Assembly: GCA_036873755.1 (NCBI GenBank)
Contig: JAVTVY010025192.1
Span: 49,880-113,879, forward strand
Length of the DNA: 64,000 bases
From: Hanleya hanleyi
Taxonomy: Eukaryota > Mollusca > Polyplacophora > Lepidopleurida > Hanleyidae
Direction of reading: 5' to 3'
Below are positions 35,201-46,365 of this stretch, piece by piece (the stretch's first letter is position 1; each line of letters starts with the position of its first letter). The notes beneath the pieces are model-generated. The model searched no databases. It was not told the DNA's origin and was given only the letters and a program-made list of their open reading frames with translations. The position numbers and the translations under genes are program-made.

Positions 35201-36420
35201 TTAACCCTTTCGCTGATTATTCCTGGTATACCGGGATACCGATTGTGCATACCCATATCAATCCCGGTACAACAGGATAGCTTTAGACCTGTTCGACATC
35301 ACGATGGGTACAGCACCTTTATTATTTTGCATTCGTTTTAACGGAAACCTATCAAACACTGTATACTTCTGGAAAGCCCAAACCTTGATCAATTCGATTA
35401 TCGAAATTGTGTCTTTGTTTGCAAAGGAAATAAAGGAAAATTAGATGTTGAACAAAAAATATCGGAGGGAAAAATGCATTTTTTCCCACAATCCCGTGTG
35501 ACGGGAGTGTCAGGCCACAGAAATGAAAAAAATCATCGAAAATCTCATCCTACCTCCTGTGTTTTTGAAGCTACATCACTGATAAAGCGTGGCGAATCTT
35601 GTCATAAGCACGATCGGTAAAGTTTATTTCCATGTTATTACGAGGCTTGATCCACAAAATTTGTCAAACAACTTTTCATTTTCGCCAAAGCAAGTTTTTC
35701 CCTGCGTGCTGATGAGCCAATCGGTATGTGTAATTTTGCCCACGTGACCTCTATCGGCTAATGGCTAGAAGACAAGCGTAGACAGTGGCTGAAAGGACGG
35801 AATTACCTCATTTTAATCCAATCGTATCCTCCATTTTATGTTTGCCATCCGTCCGGGGTTATGTCATATATAGAAAGGGGAAAGCAGGCCTGCAAGTGGC
35901 TCACAGTGAAAATATAGGAGGGAATTTGCCAAATTATAGGAGAAATATAGGAACTTTCTTAATACAATATAGGAAAATATAGGAAATAAGGAAGTGTAAG
36001 ACAGGTCACTACTACATTGTATGTTCCAAAATTGGTAGCTTTTTGGTGTTTAATAAAATTATTTCCACTGAATGTGGTCATAGTTGCGGTGGTTCAGGAG
36101 ACTCGTTCTGCTGCTTGGTTCAAGACAGAGAAATTTAAATGTTCTCATATTTGCCGAGCAAAGCGAGGCAAAAACATTTTCTGAAATGTATGTTCCCTTG
36201 CCAACTTGACTCATTTCAGAGCATTGGTGAAATATAGGAGGTTTATAGGAAAATATAGGAATGACTCAAAAATATAGGAGGCACTTGAATGCCTGGAAAA
36301 GGTCACTCTTTCCAATGAGGTCAAACATTGAAAACATCGAGCGAAACCTGAGATAAACACAGTCAAATGCGGTGGAAAAATTAAACATTTATAAATAATG
36401 TTTCTATTTGTTATCAAATC

Positions 36421-36604
36421 AAACCTGCTTTAATTAAATGCCTAATCTCCATTAGGAAGAACAATACAAACCGTAAAAACGGAAGTTAAAACCAAAAGTT
36501 ATCTCCCCTAGAGGAGAGTTGTCCGCCCCTAGGGGAGCTCTCCCATTCATCCCAGTGGAGTTACTATAAAAGGCTCTGCTCATATCATTCCTATCCTCTT
36601 TCTC
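36421..36604 (-). repeat. DIRS B 3' inverted terminal repeat
   Basis: Complementary to 45009-45193 with only one or two mismatches over about 183 bp. It includes palindromes such as GCCCCTAGGGGAGC and a TATAAAA box (36568-36574 region), consistent with a bidirectional terminal promoter. Confidence 0.85.
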
Positions 36605-36671
36605 ATTGTAACAAACCGAGACCTGTAGTGTGCAAGGCCGCGGAGTGTGGGGAAGGAAGGGAGGGACAATC

Positions 36672-36769
36672 AAATTAAAGCAGGTTTGATTTGGTAACAA
36701 ATAGAAACATTATTTATAAATGTTTAATATTTGATTCCCAAATCGTAAACCTGCTTTAATTAAATGCCT
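36672..36769 (-). repeat. DIRS B internal complementary region
   Basis: The left half matches the complement of the 36381 end and the right half matches the complement of the 45211 end (GATTCCCAAATCGTAAACC). The halves meet near 36727/36728. The flanking TGATTGTCCCTCCC (minus strand) parallels the motif in DIRS A and C. Confidence 0.85.
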
Positions 36770-36959
36770 CAGTACCAACATATGGAGGTGGGAACCTCGG
36801 CCTTGTTGTAGCTCCAATAGCAGGCTAAGTAACCGCTGGGATGACACAGACATGGGCATAAACATGAGACATTAATACTCAACAAGTGGAACCCTGGTCA
36901 GAGACGTAAAAGGGTAATTCATGGAGTTGATACAGTAGTACTTATCTTGAGTGTCTCCA

Positions 36960-38130
36960 TCCATGTAGCTGTGCTCGTGGTGTGGTACACAATTCTACCA
37001 AGCTGAAGGATACCCCGGGCCCCTTAGGCTACTAGAAGGTCTTCTTGGTAGGCACTGTATGTCCTGGGGGGGGGGGGGGAACGATAGCCAGCAAGCCCGT
37101 GCATACAGGGAGATACTTGGCTGGACCTTAAGAACGGGAGAGCACTGCCCGAAGCTTAGAGGGCGCCAAGCCACACCACTCTCAGTCCGCAAGCCGCCTT
37201 ATGTCAACTCTCCATACTTGGACCTTGAAACTTGAACAGGTCTTGTAGGATGCGTTGGAGTTGACTGCGTTTGCTCCCTGAGTCAACTCTACGCAATCGT
37301 CAACTCTCTGTACTTTATTGTCTGTTGCTGACACTAGCAACCTGAAACAGAAACATTAGTACTCACAAAGTGTCAGTTCTTTGTCTTGTGAGTTGAGCGT
37401 AGGTGACCCAGCTGAGATCATCTAGAAGAAAGTCAGTTTCAACCTGAAATGACACAAGCAAAACTACAGTAAAGGCAAAGATTAAAAGTCAGAATTGTGT
37501 CAGGCCTAAAATGATGACTTGAGAGATGGCGGCTGGTAAACTGACCTATTACTACTGAGTAGATAACATTTATATCCAATTATTTTTAAGATAACAGCCT
37601 CTCAGTAAGGAACAATTACTAGTGCTGGAAAAAGGTCAGCCTGTGCGAGACACGAACCCGCGTCCTCAGAGTTCGATACCAAATCGCCAGCAGTAAAAGC
37701 AAACGGCCCAGACCACTCGGCCATCTCAGCCTCTATCTAAAATGATCACAGGCATGACAATAATTCTCAACAAAAGAACCCTGGTCGGTAATGCAGTGGG
37801 TAATTATGGAGTAGTAATAGAAGATACTTATCTTATGAGTGTCTTCCTCCATGTAGCTGTGATCGTGGTGTGGTACACAATTCTACCAAGCTGAAGGATA
37901 CCCAGGCCCCTGAGGCTACAAGAAGGTCTTCTTGGTAGGCACTGTATGTCCTGGGGGGGCGATAGCCTACAAGCCCGTGCATACAGGGAGATACTTGGCA
38001 AGGACCTTAAGAACGGGGAGAGCACTGCCCGAAGCTTAGAGGGCGCCAAGCGACACCACTCTCAGTCCACAATGCCGCCTTATGTCAACTCTCCATACTT
38101 GGACCTTGAAACTTGAACAGGTCTTGCAGG
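36960..38130. repeat. Duplicated block of about 300 bp in the DIRS B 3' region
   Basis: 36950-37260 and 37840-38130 are close direct copies, sharing GGTGTGGTACACAATTCTAC, CTTCTTGGTAGGCACTGTAT and CTTGAAACTTGAACAGGTCT. DIRS A has its own tandem duplication in the equivalent place (62903-63150). Confidence 0.85.
37634..37733 (-). mobile_element. tRNA-derived sequence (SINE head or tRNA pseudogene)
   Basis: The minus strand reads GAGATGGCCGAGTGGTCTG, an A-box as in tRNA-Leu/Ser, and about 55 bp later CGCGGGTTCGTGTCTCGC, a B-box. The outer segments do not pair as an acceptor stem and the middle does not fold into a clear anticodon arm. A functional tRNA is therefore unlikely, and a tRNA-derived SINE head or pseudogene is preferred. 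Confidence 0.5.
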
Positions 38131-38435
38131 CACAAAGTGTCAGTTCTTTGTCTTGGGAGTTGAGCGTAGGTGACCCAGCTGAGATCATCCAGAAGGAAGT
38201 CAGTTTCAACCTGAAATGACACAAGCAAATCTGCAGTTAAGGGAAAGATTAAAACTCACCATAGTGTCAGGCCTTGATTGATGACTTGAGAGTCCATGGC
38301 TGGCCAGCTGACTTATTTCTAACTTCTTAGGTGATCATGTAATATGTGGACATATGTTATGATTGGGAGATGACACAGCAAGCTGGCTGGCTTGCTGCGA
38401 TGATGAAAAATGCCCCCCCCCCCCTCTTTTTGAAA

Positions 38436-39345
38436 TTACTTGACCACGTGCTGGGCAGCCATCAGCGGCCCAAGCGTGGTCACGCTATCTGATTGCACTG
38501 ACATATCTCTCAGATAGAAATTGGTGAACGTGGAGTTTGCCGTCCAGGCACAAGACTGGACAATGTCATGGAGGGACAAGTTCTTCCATAAAGGCCATGA
38601 CGTAGCGATGGCACGAATCTCATGAGAAGAAGCAGTAGACAGTAGTGGGGGAGCGTCAATGGCCAATAGATAAGACCACTTAAAGGTCTTCTTCAACCAC
38701 GCGGCAATGGTATTCTTAGTAATGTCACGCATTGCGGACGGGCGAAGGGACAGAAATAACAGACGACGAGAGCCGCGAGCGGAATCGATACGAGTAAGAT
38801 AGTCGTCTTCGAGGCCATGCACGAAGTCTGACAACGCAGGGGTGGAGTACGAACGTTGAGCGCACGGACCTAAGCGAACAGACTCATTTTTGGCGATGAA
38901 CTCAGGAATGGGTCGAAAGGAAATGCAAGACCAATCCGCCGTCCAGGTCATAGATGATCTCTCAAGAGCATGAAGTTCAGACACTCTAGACGCCAAAGCA
39001 AAAGCCGCCAGCAAAGCAGCTTAAAGAGAGGCGGACTGTAAAGGTTCAAAAGGCGGACGAAACCGAGCATACAGAACCACACGAATATCTCAATTCGGTA
39101 ACAGCTGGCGAGTACGGCGAGACTAAGTGAAAGCCCGAAAGAGCGCAGAGATATTGTCGTTTAGACTAATGACGATGCCGGTAGAAAATGTAAAAACCCT
39201 AACCCAAGCAGACCGGAACCCTTAAAGGGTGCCGAGTTGAACTTCATATCACGCTATAAAGGTGAAGGAAGAAGTCAAATACAGGGAAACAAAGAGACAG
39301 AGTCGGGAAGGGCATCACATTCTCGGCACCAGGACAAATAAATCC
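38436..39345 (-). pseudogene. DIRS B tyrosine recombinase, partly intact
   Basis: From 39014 to the stop at 38436 the frame is open and about 90 percent identical in protein to the DIRS A recombinase. The catalytic signatures remain: ASRVSELHAL (Arg), SSHEIRAIATSW (HxxR) and TFTNFYLRD (Tyr). About a dozen residues are missing where the sister has the LLLCPVRAIRH segment. Upstream (39014-39345) the N-terminal half is recognisable (SWCREC, DALPDSVS) but broken by frame changes and stops. The enzyme is therefore not expected to work, although the catalytic core has changed little. Confidence 0.85.
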
Positions 39346-39550
39346 ACTGCAGTGACCGAACCCGAAAAACGAACATAGTGAGTAAGGTCCCGCATAGAAA
39401 TGAAAAACCCTAAAGTTGATGACAGAACCATAATGTCAAAGTCTAACAAACTGGTGCAACGGTCTACACGGGAACGAAGTACTTGATGGAGAAAGTCGAA
39501 AAACTGTCCCCCAAGCACACCGCAAAAAACATTGTGTTGTTTAAGCACAA
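39346..39550 (-). pseudogene. DIRS B pol remnant (post-RT linker only)
   Basis: The minus strand encodes STLGFFISMRDLTHY, matching the segment between RT and RNase H in DIRS A (SLLGLLTSTQDLTHF). It is joined directly to the recombinase N-terminus. Everything from RNase H to the methyltransferase-like domain is deleted, and RT is absent on the other side. Confidence 0.7.
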
Positions 39551-39649
39551 TCCTGTGGTAAAATGGATTTCAACACAAAATGTTTGTGTGTTGAAATCAA
39601 CATGGTTCTGTGTTAAACATAAATCAACACCAAAGCTGTGCTGAATTCA

Positions 39650-41837
39650 AGACCAACTAGAGGTTCCGCTTTGACCCTTGAGTTGCCGCTCCGGCATGAA
39701 ACCTATGCTGGTTGTTTTTTTGAGCAAAAACATACGTCTCCCCCAACCTCCCACCTTACCTTGAATGGGCACATAATTTAAGGGAAAGTGCTATAAAATG
39801 AATGTAGCAATAAGTATCTTAAACAAAGCTGCGTATCTAAAAATATTAATTACAAAGAAGCGATTTTCATTGTACATACATGTACAAGTAGATGAACGGA
39901 GGGACGGACACCGGACACGGATGGATGCATGCACACATACACTAAAATCTGATCAAATGCCGGGGCTATCCCAATGAAGCTTCCATCCAAGTTTGGTGAA
40001 ATTCCATCCAATAGTTCTCAAGATATCTTGCAGACAAAGCCTGTATATACATGTACAAGCAGATGGACGGACGGACGGACACCGGACGAACGCATGCACA
40101 CACACCAAAACCTAGTCAAATGAGGGGGCTATCCCAACGAAGCTTCCATCCAAGTTTGGTGAAATTCTGTCCAGTAGTTCTCCAGATATCTTGCAGACAA
40201 GCCCTGTATATACATGTACAAGCAGATGGACGGACGGACGGACGGATACCGGACATGGATGAATGCACGCACACACACCAAAACCTAATCAAATGAGGGG
40301 GCTATCCCACTGTAGCTTCCATCCAAGTGGGGTGAGATTCCGTCCAGTAGTTCTCAAGATATCTTGCAGACAAGCCCTGTATATACATGTACAAGTAGAT
40401 GGACGGACGGACGGACACCGGACATGGATGAATGCACGCACACACACCAAAACCTAATCAAATGAGGGGGCTATCCCACTGAAGCTTCCATCCAAGTGGG
40501 GTGAAATTCCGTCCAGTAGTTCTCAAGATATCTTGCAGACAAGGCCTGTACATATACATGTACAAGTAGATGGGCGGACGGACGGACACCGGACACGGAT
40601 GAATGCACGCACATACACCAAAACCTAATCAAATGAGGGGGCTATCCCAATGAAGCTTCCATCCAAGTTTGGTGAAATTCTGTCCAGCAGTTCTCCAGAT
40701 ATCTTGCAGACAAGCCCTGTATATACATGTACAGGTAGATGGATGGACGGACGGACACCGGACATGGACGAATGCACGCACACACACCAAAACATAATCA
40801 AATGAGGGGGGCTATCCCACTGAAGCTTCCATCCAAGTGTGGTGAAATTCCGTCCAGTAGTTCTCAAGATATCTTGCAGACAAGGCCTGTATATACATGT
40901 ACAAGTAGATGGACAGACGGACGGACACTGGACACGGATGAACGCATGCACACATACCAAAACCTAGTCAAATGAGGGGGCTATCCCAATGAAGCTTTCA
41001 TCCAAGTTTGGTGAAATTCCGTCCAGTAGTTCTCCAGATATCTTGCAGACAAGCCCTGTATATACATGTACAAGTAGATGGACGGACGGACGGACACCGG
41101 ACATGGATGAATGCACGCACACATACCAAAACCTAATCAAATGAGGGGGTTATCCCACTGTAGCTTCCATCCAAGTGGGGTGAGATTCCGTCCAGTAGTT
41201 CTCAAGATATCTTGCAGACAAGGCCTGTATATACATGTACAAGTAGATGGACGGATGGACGGACACCGGACACGGATGAATGCACCCACATACACCAAAA
41301 CCTAATCAAATGAGGGGGCTATCCCAATGAAGCTTCCATCCAAGTTTGGTGAAATTCCGTCCAGTAGTTCTCCACATATCTTGCAGACAAGCCCTGTATA
41401 TACATGTACAAGTAGATGGACGGACGGACGGACACCGGACATGGATGAATGCACGCACACACACCAAAACCTAATCAAATGAGGAGGCTATCCCACTGAA
41501 GCTTCCATCCAAGTGGGGTGAAATTCCGTCCAGTAGTTCTCAAGATATCTTGCAGACAAGGCCTGTATATACATGTACAAGTAGATGGACGGACGGACGG
41601 ACACCGGACACGGATGAATGCACGCACATACACCAAAACCTAATCAAATGAGGGGGCTATCCCAATGAAGCTTCCATCCAAGTTTGGTGAAATTCCATCC
41701 AGTAGTTCTCAAGATATCTTGCAGACAAGGCAAGGGGACGGACAGACATCCATCCAGACATCCATCCATCCATCCATCCATCCAGACAGACAGCACAAAC
41801 ACTAGATGTCTCTCCCCAACATAGTTGGGGGAGACAT
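39650..41837 (+). mobile_element. MS-3: minisatellite-cored element inside DIRS B
   Basis: The 3' end is the stem-loop TCTCCCCAACATAGTTGGGG (41811-41830) continuing GAGACATAATTA. The complementary GTCTCCCCCAAC lies near the 5' end at about 39730. The core (39880-41740) has 11 units of about 169 bp with (GGAC)n, and (CCAT)n follows. The element replaces the RT/RNase H part of DIRS B. The exact 5' boundary is uncertain, and no protein is encoded. Confidence 0.65.
39880..41740 (+). repeat. 169-bp minisatellite with dimeric higher-order pattern
   Basis: Eleven units start near 39880, 40047, 40216, 40389, 40558, 40726, 40896, 41065, 41234, 41406 and 41574. Two unit types can be told apart by CCAATGAAGC...AAGTTTGGTG and CCACTG(A/T)AGC...AAGTGGGGTG. 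From the fifth unit on they alternate strictly. Confidence 0.85.
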
Positions 41838-41999
41838 AATTACTGTTGATTCCAACACAATTTCTGGAATCAAAATGGCTTGAACACAACTCTCTTCGTA
41901 GTGTAACGACGAACCTAAGTAAACCTCGATGTGAAAACCCGAGAGGAATTGATACAAGGGGAAGGTTGACGCCAAACGGAAGGACTTCCACTCCCACCG

Positions 42000-44876
42000 A
42001 CGACCGACGATGGACAATCGAAGGAAGTGCCGAAAAACGAGGAGGAATAGATATAAAATATGCATCTCGCAAACGAAGAAATGACGTAAAGAACGGCGTT
42101 ATGGCGTACCGGAACGTCTAACAGATGTACGCGAACGACGCACAAGTGTATGAGAAACACATGACGGCGTAATGAAACGTCGTCAAGGTGTAACAGAAGG
42201 ACGTAACGTGAAAAATGAGAGAAACGTTGTGTGTGATAAACGACGTAGTGATTTCCCCATTTGCATCAACATAATGTATATACATGCTCATAATGGAGCA
42301 GGATACAACCTTATAAAAGCACGAGAAAAAACGACGTAATGGCGAGAAACGACGTACAGGTGTACGAGGACAACGAAACGACGTAATGGAACGTCGTTGA
42401 GGTGCGAAACGAGAAAGGCGTTGCAAACAGTAACCCCGAACTCGATTGTAATAATTTTTTAAATTAGAAACGCAGTAGAGATGAACACATTAAATGTTCC
42501 TAGCGTTAAACACAAACGTAACCTCAATGAGCTAAATGGCATTATGGGTCTTTGTGTCAGTGAACATCATTACTGTGTCAGTGAACATGATTACATTATG
42601 ACATCTCCCGATGTAATTTGGCTCCTGTACATGAAAATCAGTACTGGAGTTTCATATGGAGAGAATATTAAACATTTATAAACAATGTTACTATTTATAA
42701 CCAAAAGTAGTAACACCACCGACATCCAGAACAAAGAGATTTCCATGTAAACTAAAAAGATCCTCAAAGAATTTAAAATTCCCGAAGAGAGGAAATACAT
42801 TTAAAGTCTCTCGCCGGCAGATAAAGTAAGGTTATTAAAAATTCAGAATTTGAAATGACCTAGCACGAACAAACTGTCGAGAAGAAGAAAAACGGTAAAG
42901 AACATTGCTAAAGAGCAGTCTGTTGTTCTTGTAGACTGTACCGGTAATCATACTTGGTAGAAAAACCATAGAAGACTTCACGAATTTGCGTGTCATCCTT
43001 GCGCAGGGCTCAACATACAAGAAGACCGCTCGATGAAAATAGGCTAATGCTGTCCCAGGCAGAAGACCGAGAAAACTTCAGGCTTGATCCTTGCCCGGCC
43101 AACAGACTAGGAGAAGATCAATAAACACTCCACATGTCGTCGAACGAGAGTATTTCTACAGATTTCCCGGAGAAATACACTCACCATCACGCTAATAATT
43201 TTAAATTTTCTCAGAGAGAAGAAATAAAATTAATGCTCAACTCAATCTGAATTATAAGCGTAATTCAGTATACAGATGGGACCAACTTGGTGTGAAACAT
43301 AAACAAAACACAATGTAAAATAACAGAAGTTTGTGTTTCAAAGAATAGCACACTTTCACAATAAACAAGGGTGAGTGAGTGAATAGGGTTTAATTACTCA
43401 CGATAAACAAACACGTGATCTCTTTTGTTGTTCAACACACCCTAATTACATAAAAAGAGTAGTAAAGAAGCTCATTAAAATGTAACAAAGCGTTGTAGTG
43501 AATAGGCTTGAGTTGTGGTTACGAACACAAACACAACAACACGTAAGCATGAAAGGCAGAGAAAAACCTCTGTAAGTTCTCTCTTGATCACAGGATATCA
43601 AATAAACATAATCAATACTTGATATAACAAGAGATTACATTTTGGTAGGAACAAAGAACTGAATGCATGAAAGTGAAACTACCAAAAACTGCAAGTCCGA
43701 ACAGAAGTTACAACAACAACATGGAAATTGACGGACTGCTTATAAAGAATCGGATCTCCCCGGCGGGGAAAAACGAACCTCCCGCGTCAGGTGAGGATAC
43801 TATTCACAATACTACATAAGATTTACACAAAATTCAATGCATAAATTCGTGAATCAACGAAACAAAAACTTGTTCGTTTATCGTACAGATCACAATAGGC
43901 TCACATACTGACCGATAACAAAACGGGGTCGCGAGAGCCCGCAAAAACCCACATCACACAGCGGGCCGAAACTCATTGTTTGTGTGGAGACGCGATATTG
44001 AATACACACTGTCTACCATCACGCAGGACTGTGTTATTAGTTGAGCATGAGATTTCATATTGACTTTTAGAAAACATCGTCGGACGATCATTTCAAGATA
44101 TAGAAAAATCATGTCTAAAATTTTGAAATCTCCGACAAGAGCAAATTATTTTAGCGACGTACGTCCGAAGACACTAAACACGTGGCTGACAGTAAAACAA
44201 ACCGTGTGTGGTCTAAGCGAGACCAAAAATTGGCCCGACAAAATTTAGAAACAACCGAGATAGAAATGTCAGACAAAACTATCCCAGAAATATTATTTAT
44301 TTAATCGCAATAGAACCATTGACAAAAGTGACATAGGCGAGATAACATGTGGCGAAGTAACATTCTTTTGTCTGATGGGAACAATGGATCGCTCAGGCAA
44401 AGCCGACCTGGCTCTAGCGGCCTTTGTTGAACCGGACAAAGGAACAGGTTTGGCAGTGGCTTCACACAATACAATACCGGTACGGGTCAAGCTGTCTAAC
44501 AGCTGAAAATTATCTTCCTGCAGGACAGTGCCACTGGGGGGAATATTTAGACGTGGCAGAAAGTGGACTTGAAAATCTATGAGACAAATCCAAGCCCACA
44601 CGGTCGAGATCCTCGTTACATTTCATACCAGGGAAATTTCCAATACCCGTCTGTCGCTACCTCCGACAGAGACGGGTCATCACATGAACGCAAAAGATAT
44701 GCACGTCGAGCCTGGGCATAATTCCTCCAGGTCGACGAGTCCCATAACACACATTCGGCACACGAAGTTTGCCGATAACATAACTCTTTACAAGCAAAGC
44801 AAGCCGTGTGGGCGTCCAAACGGGACAAATCTTGCCCACACGTACGACAAGAATTAGAAATCGGAATCGCAGACAT
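42000..44876 (-). pseudogene. DIRS B ORF1 (gag-like) remnant
   Basis: From ATG at 44876 the frame encodes MSAIPISNSC and the finger C-x2-C...DAHTACFAC...C...CAEC, followed by NYAQARRAYLL, closely matching DIRS A ORF1. A frameshift near 44655 moves the match to the next frame, where IPPSGTVLQED and ERSIVPIRQKN follow (44293-44545). Further on, at about 42180-42100, a segment reading RRSRTSVRRSGTP corresponds to the Arg/Ser region of DIRS A. The stretch between is AT-rich and full of stops. Confidence 0.75.
42668..42706. repeat. Stray DIRS-terminus fragment inside the ORF1 remnant
   Basis: TTAAACATTTATAAACAATG and the following CTATTTATAACCAAA match the complement of the DIRS A right end, away from any terminus of DIRS B. 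It may mark a second, mostly deleted DIRS insertion. Confidence 0.55.
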
Positions 44877-45008
44877 AACTAATGTAAGAGTTTCCGAAAA
44901 GAAAAACACAAGTCAATCTTGATAAAGGATACACCGGCGGATACAACAACAACAACAACAGCTGTATTGAATTACACTCCCTTGATGTGCACTGGTCGAG
45001 TACAAACA

Positions 45009-45193
45009 GGAGAAAGAGGATAGGAATGATATGAGCAGAGCCTTTTATAGTAACTCCACTGGGATGAATGGGAGAGCTCCCCTGGGGGCGGACAACTCTC
45101 CTCTAGGGGAGATAACTTTTGGTTTTAACTTCCGTTTTTACGGTTTGTATTGTTCTTCCTAATGGAGATTAGGCATTTAATTAAAGCAGGTTT
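45009..45193 (-). repeat. DIRS B 5' inverted terminal repeat
   Basis: Complement of 36421-36604. It carries the minus-strand TATAAAA box about 160 bp upstream of the ORF1 start. Confidence 0.85.
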
Positions 45194-45506
45194 ACGATTT
45201 GGGAATCAAATACGATGATTTCTCCACTGAATTTTGACGTTTTCAGGCCAAGAAAGCGGGGGACAGCCCATTCTCTTGTAATAAAACCTATTTTATATGC
45301 TATTTTATTGATTTTGCTATAAAACTGGAACAAACAATGCTGAAGTGTGCATTGTAGAGATAGGGTTTCTATGTTTCCCCACAAATCTCATATGCAACAC
45401 AATTTCTAGCATTCCAAAGACACTATGTACAAATTTTAACAGTTCTCAGAGAATTGATCATCAGTGGGTCACTTTTGTCAGGGGTAATAATCGGCGAAAG
45501 GGTTAA

Positions 45507-45966
45507 TTACCATAAAATACAGACTTATTGCCAGGTGAATCTTACATCCACCTTTCTTCTATATATTGGTTGACCAAGGTGTGAATTAAAGTGACATACT
45601 TAAGAACTATATCTGCAGCTTGGTATGAATACTAAATTTAACTTGCCTGACAAAAGCAGACTAGTCAGAGCCAGCATCCTTTGAACTTTCTGGAGGTCGG
45701 GGTTTACTACGCACCATGTCTGCGTATGGTAACTTATTTTGTTATTGTTTCTCTATATTCCTCCTGTCTGTATTTAGAAGGGGAATTATTTCTGAGTTGT
45801 ATCATCACCCGATTGGATGAAAGATTTATTTTTAAACTGTTTTAGTTTGCACTGGGGTATTTAAATAGCACTGGGGTAAGATATGTTATTCTGTCATACT
45901 ATATCTGAGTTCACTGAGATTGAAGAGAAGCAAGGCAACTGTCAACAAGACAAGTTATACATGTAC
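45507..45966. other. UBXN1 intron flank right of the piggyBac-like element
   Basis: No repeat or exon was recognised. The UBXN1 donor GTACAT is at 45966-45961. Confidence 0.5.
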
Positions 45967-46038
45967 CTGGCAAGCTTCTCCTCTATCTTTTCTCTTCTCT
46001 TCTGTTCTGCAATTCTCTTGATTTCATCCTCTTCCATT
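45967..46038 (-). CDS. UBXN1: UBXN1 coiled-coil exon 1
   Basis: This 72-nt minus-strand exon encodes MEEDEIKRIAEQKRREKI and EEKLAR. It matches the highly charged coiled coil of UBXN1, whose vertebrate version reads QEDEMRRAAEERRREK. The acceptor TTTTAG and donor CAG/GTACAT are clear. The first base completes an Arg codon from upstream, and the last two bases (AG) join G of the exon at 26308, so the phases agree across the 19,658-bp intron. Confidence 0.88.
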
Positions 46039-46364
46039 CTAAAAGTGGAAGAATTAAATTTAATGAGCTATGATAGCAGCTAATTTTGATACAGTAGCCT
46101 ATGGTAAACTTCCCTTTCCACCCATGTTAAGAAGAGAAACTGCTATTTGGATTTGTTTGACCTAGAAAATAGATATGTCGTCACGAAGATGACCTAGTTT
46201 GAAAATAATACTTAAATAATACAGTGTGTTAAAGTAGACTGTTGTCTCGAATCCTTTCGATGTTACACCCATTCTGCACCTGAACTAGGACATAGCATTG
46301 TGCTATAATATATGACCCCTTTACAACAGATATACTTAAGTCCACCACTGATTCAACAAAGTGT
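46039..46364. other. UBXN1 intron, no recognised feature
   Basis: AT-rich intron sequence between the coiled-coil exon and MS-4. Confidence 0.5.
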
Positions 46365-46365
46365 A

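Larger units (their letters stand above)
36381..45211 (-). mobile_element. DIRS B: rearranged DIRS-type element nested in the piggyBac-like element
   Basis: Inverted terminal repeats (36421-36604 and 45009-45193) are almost identical, and an ICR lies at 36672-36769. On the minus strand ORF1 starts at 44876, followed by remnants of pol and then the recombinase. The subfamily is that of DIRS A: shared recombinase protein, shared GGTCTCGGTT and CCGCGGCCTTG next to the ICR, and shared palindrome-rich ITRs. RT and RNase H are missing, and a minisatellite element (MS-3) occupies the gap. It lies sense to UBXN1. Confidence 0.88.
35201..45506. mobile_element. piggyBac-like element interrupted by DIRS B
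   Basis: The left end TTAACCCTTTCGCTGATTAT (35201) and right end (45487-45506, minus strand TTAACCCTTTCGCCGATTAT) form a 20-bp inverted pair with one mismatch and TTAA at both borders, which is the piggyBac target-site signature. The element-specific parts are 35201-36380 and 45212-45506 (about 1.47 kb); the rest is DIRS B. No transposase frame was seen, so it is non-autonomous. The left part has repeated AAATATAGGA phrases (35910-35990 and 36225-36290). Confidence 0.75.

Noticed and set aside
39900..41305. Plus-strand frames with MHAHTPKPNQMRG-like repeats
   Set aside because: Translations of the 169-bp minisatellite.
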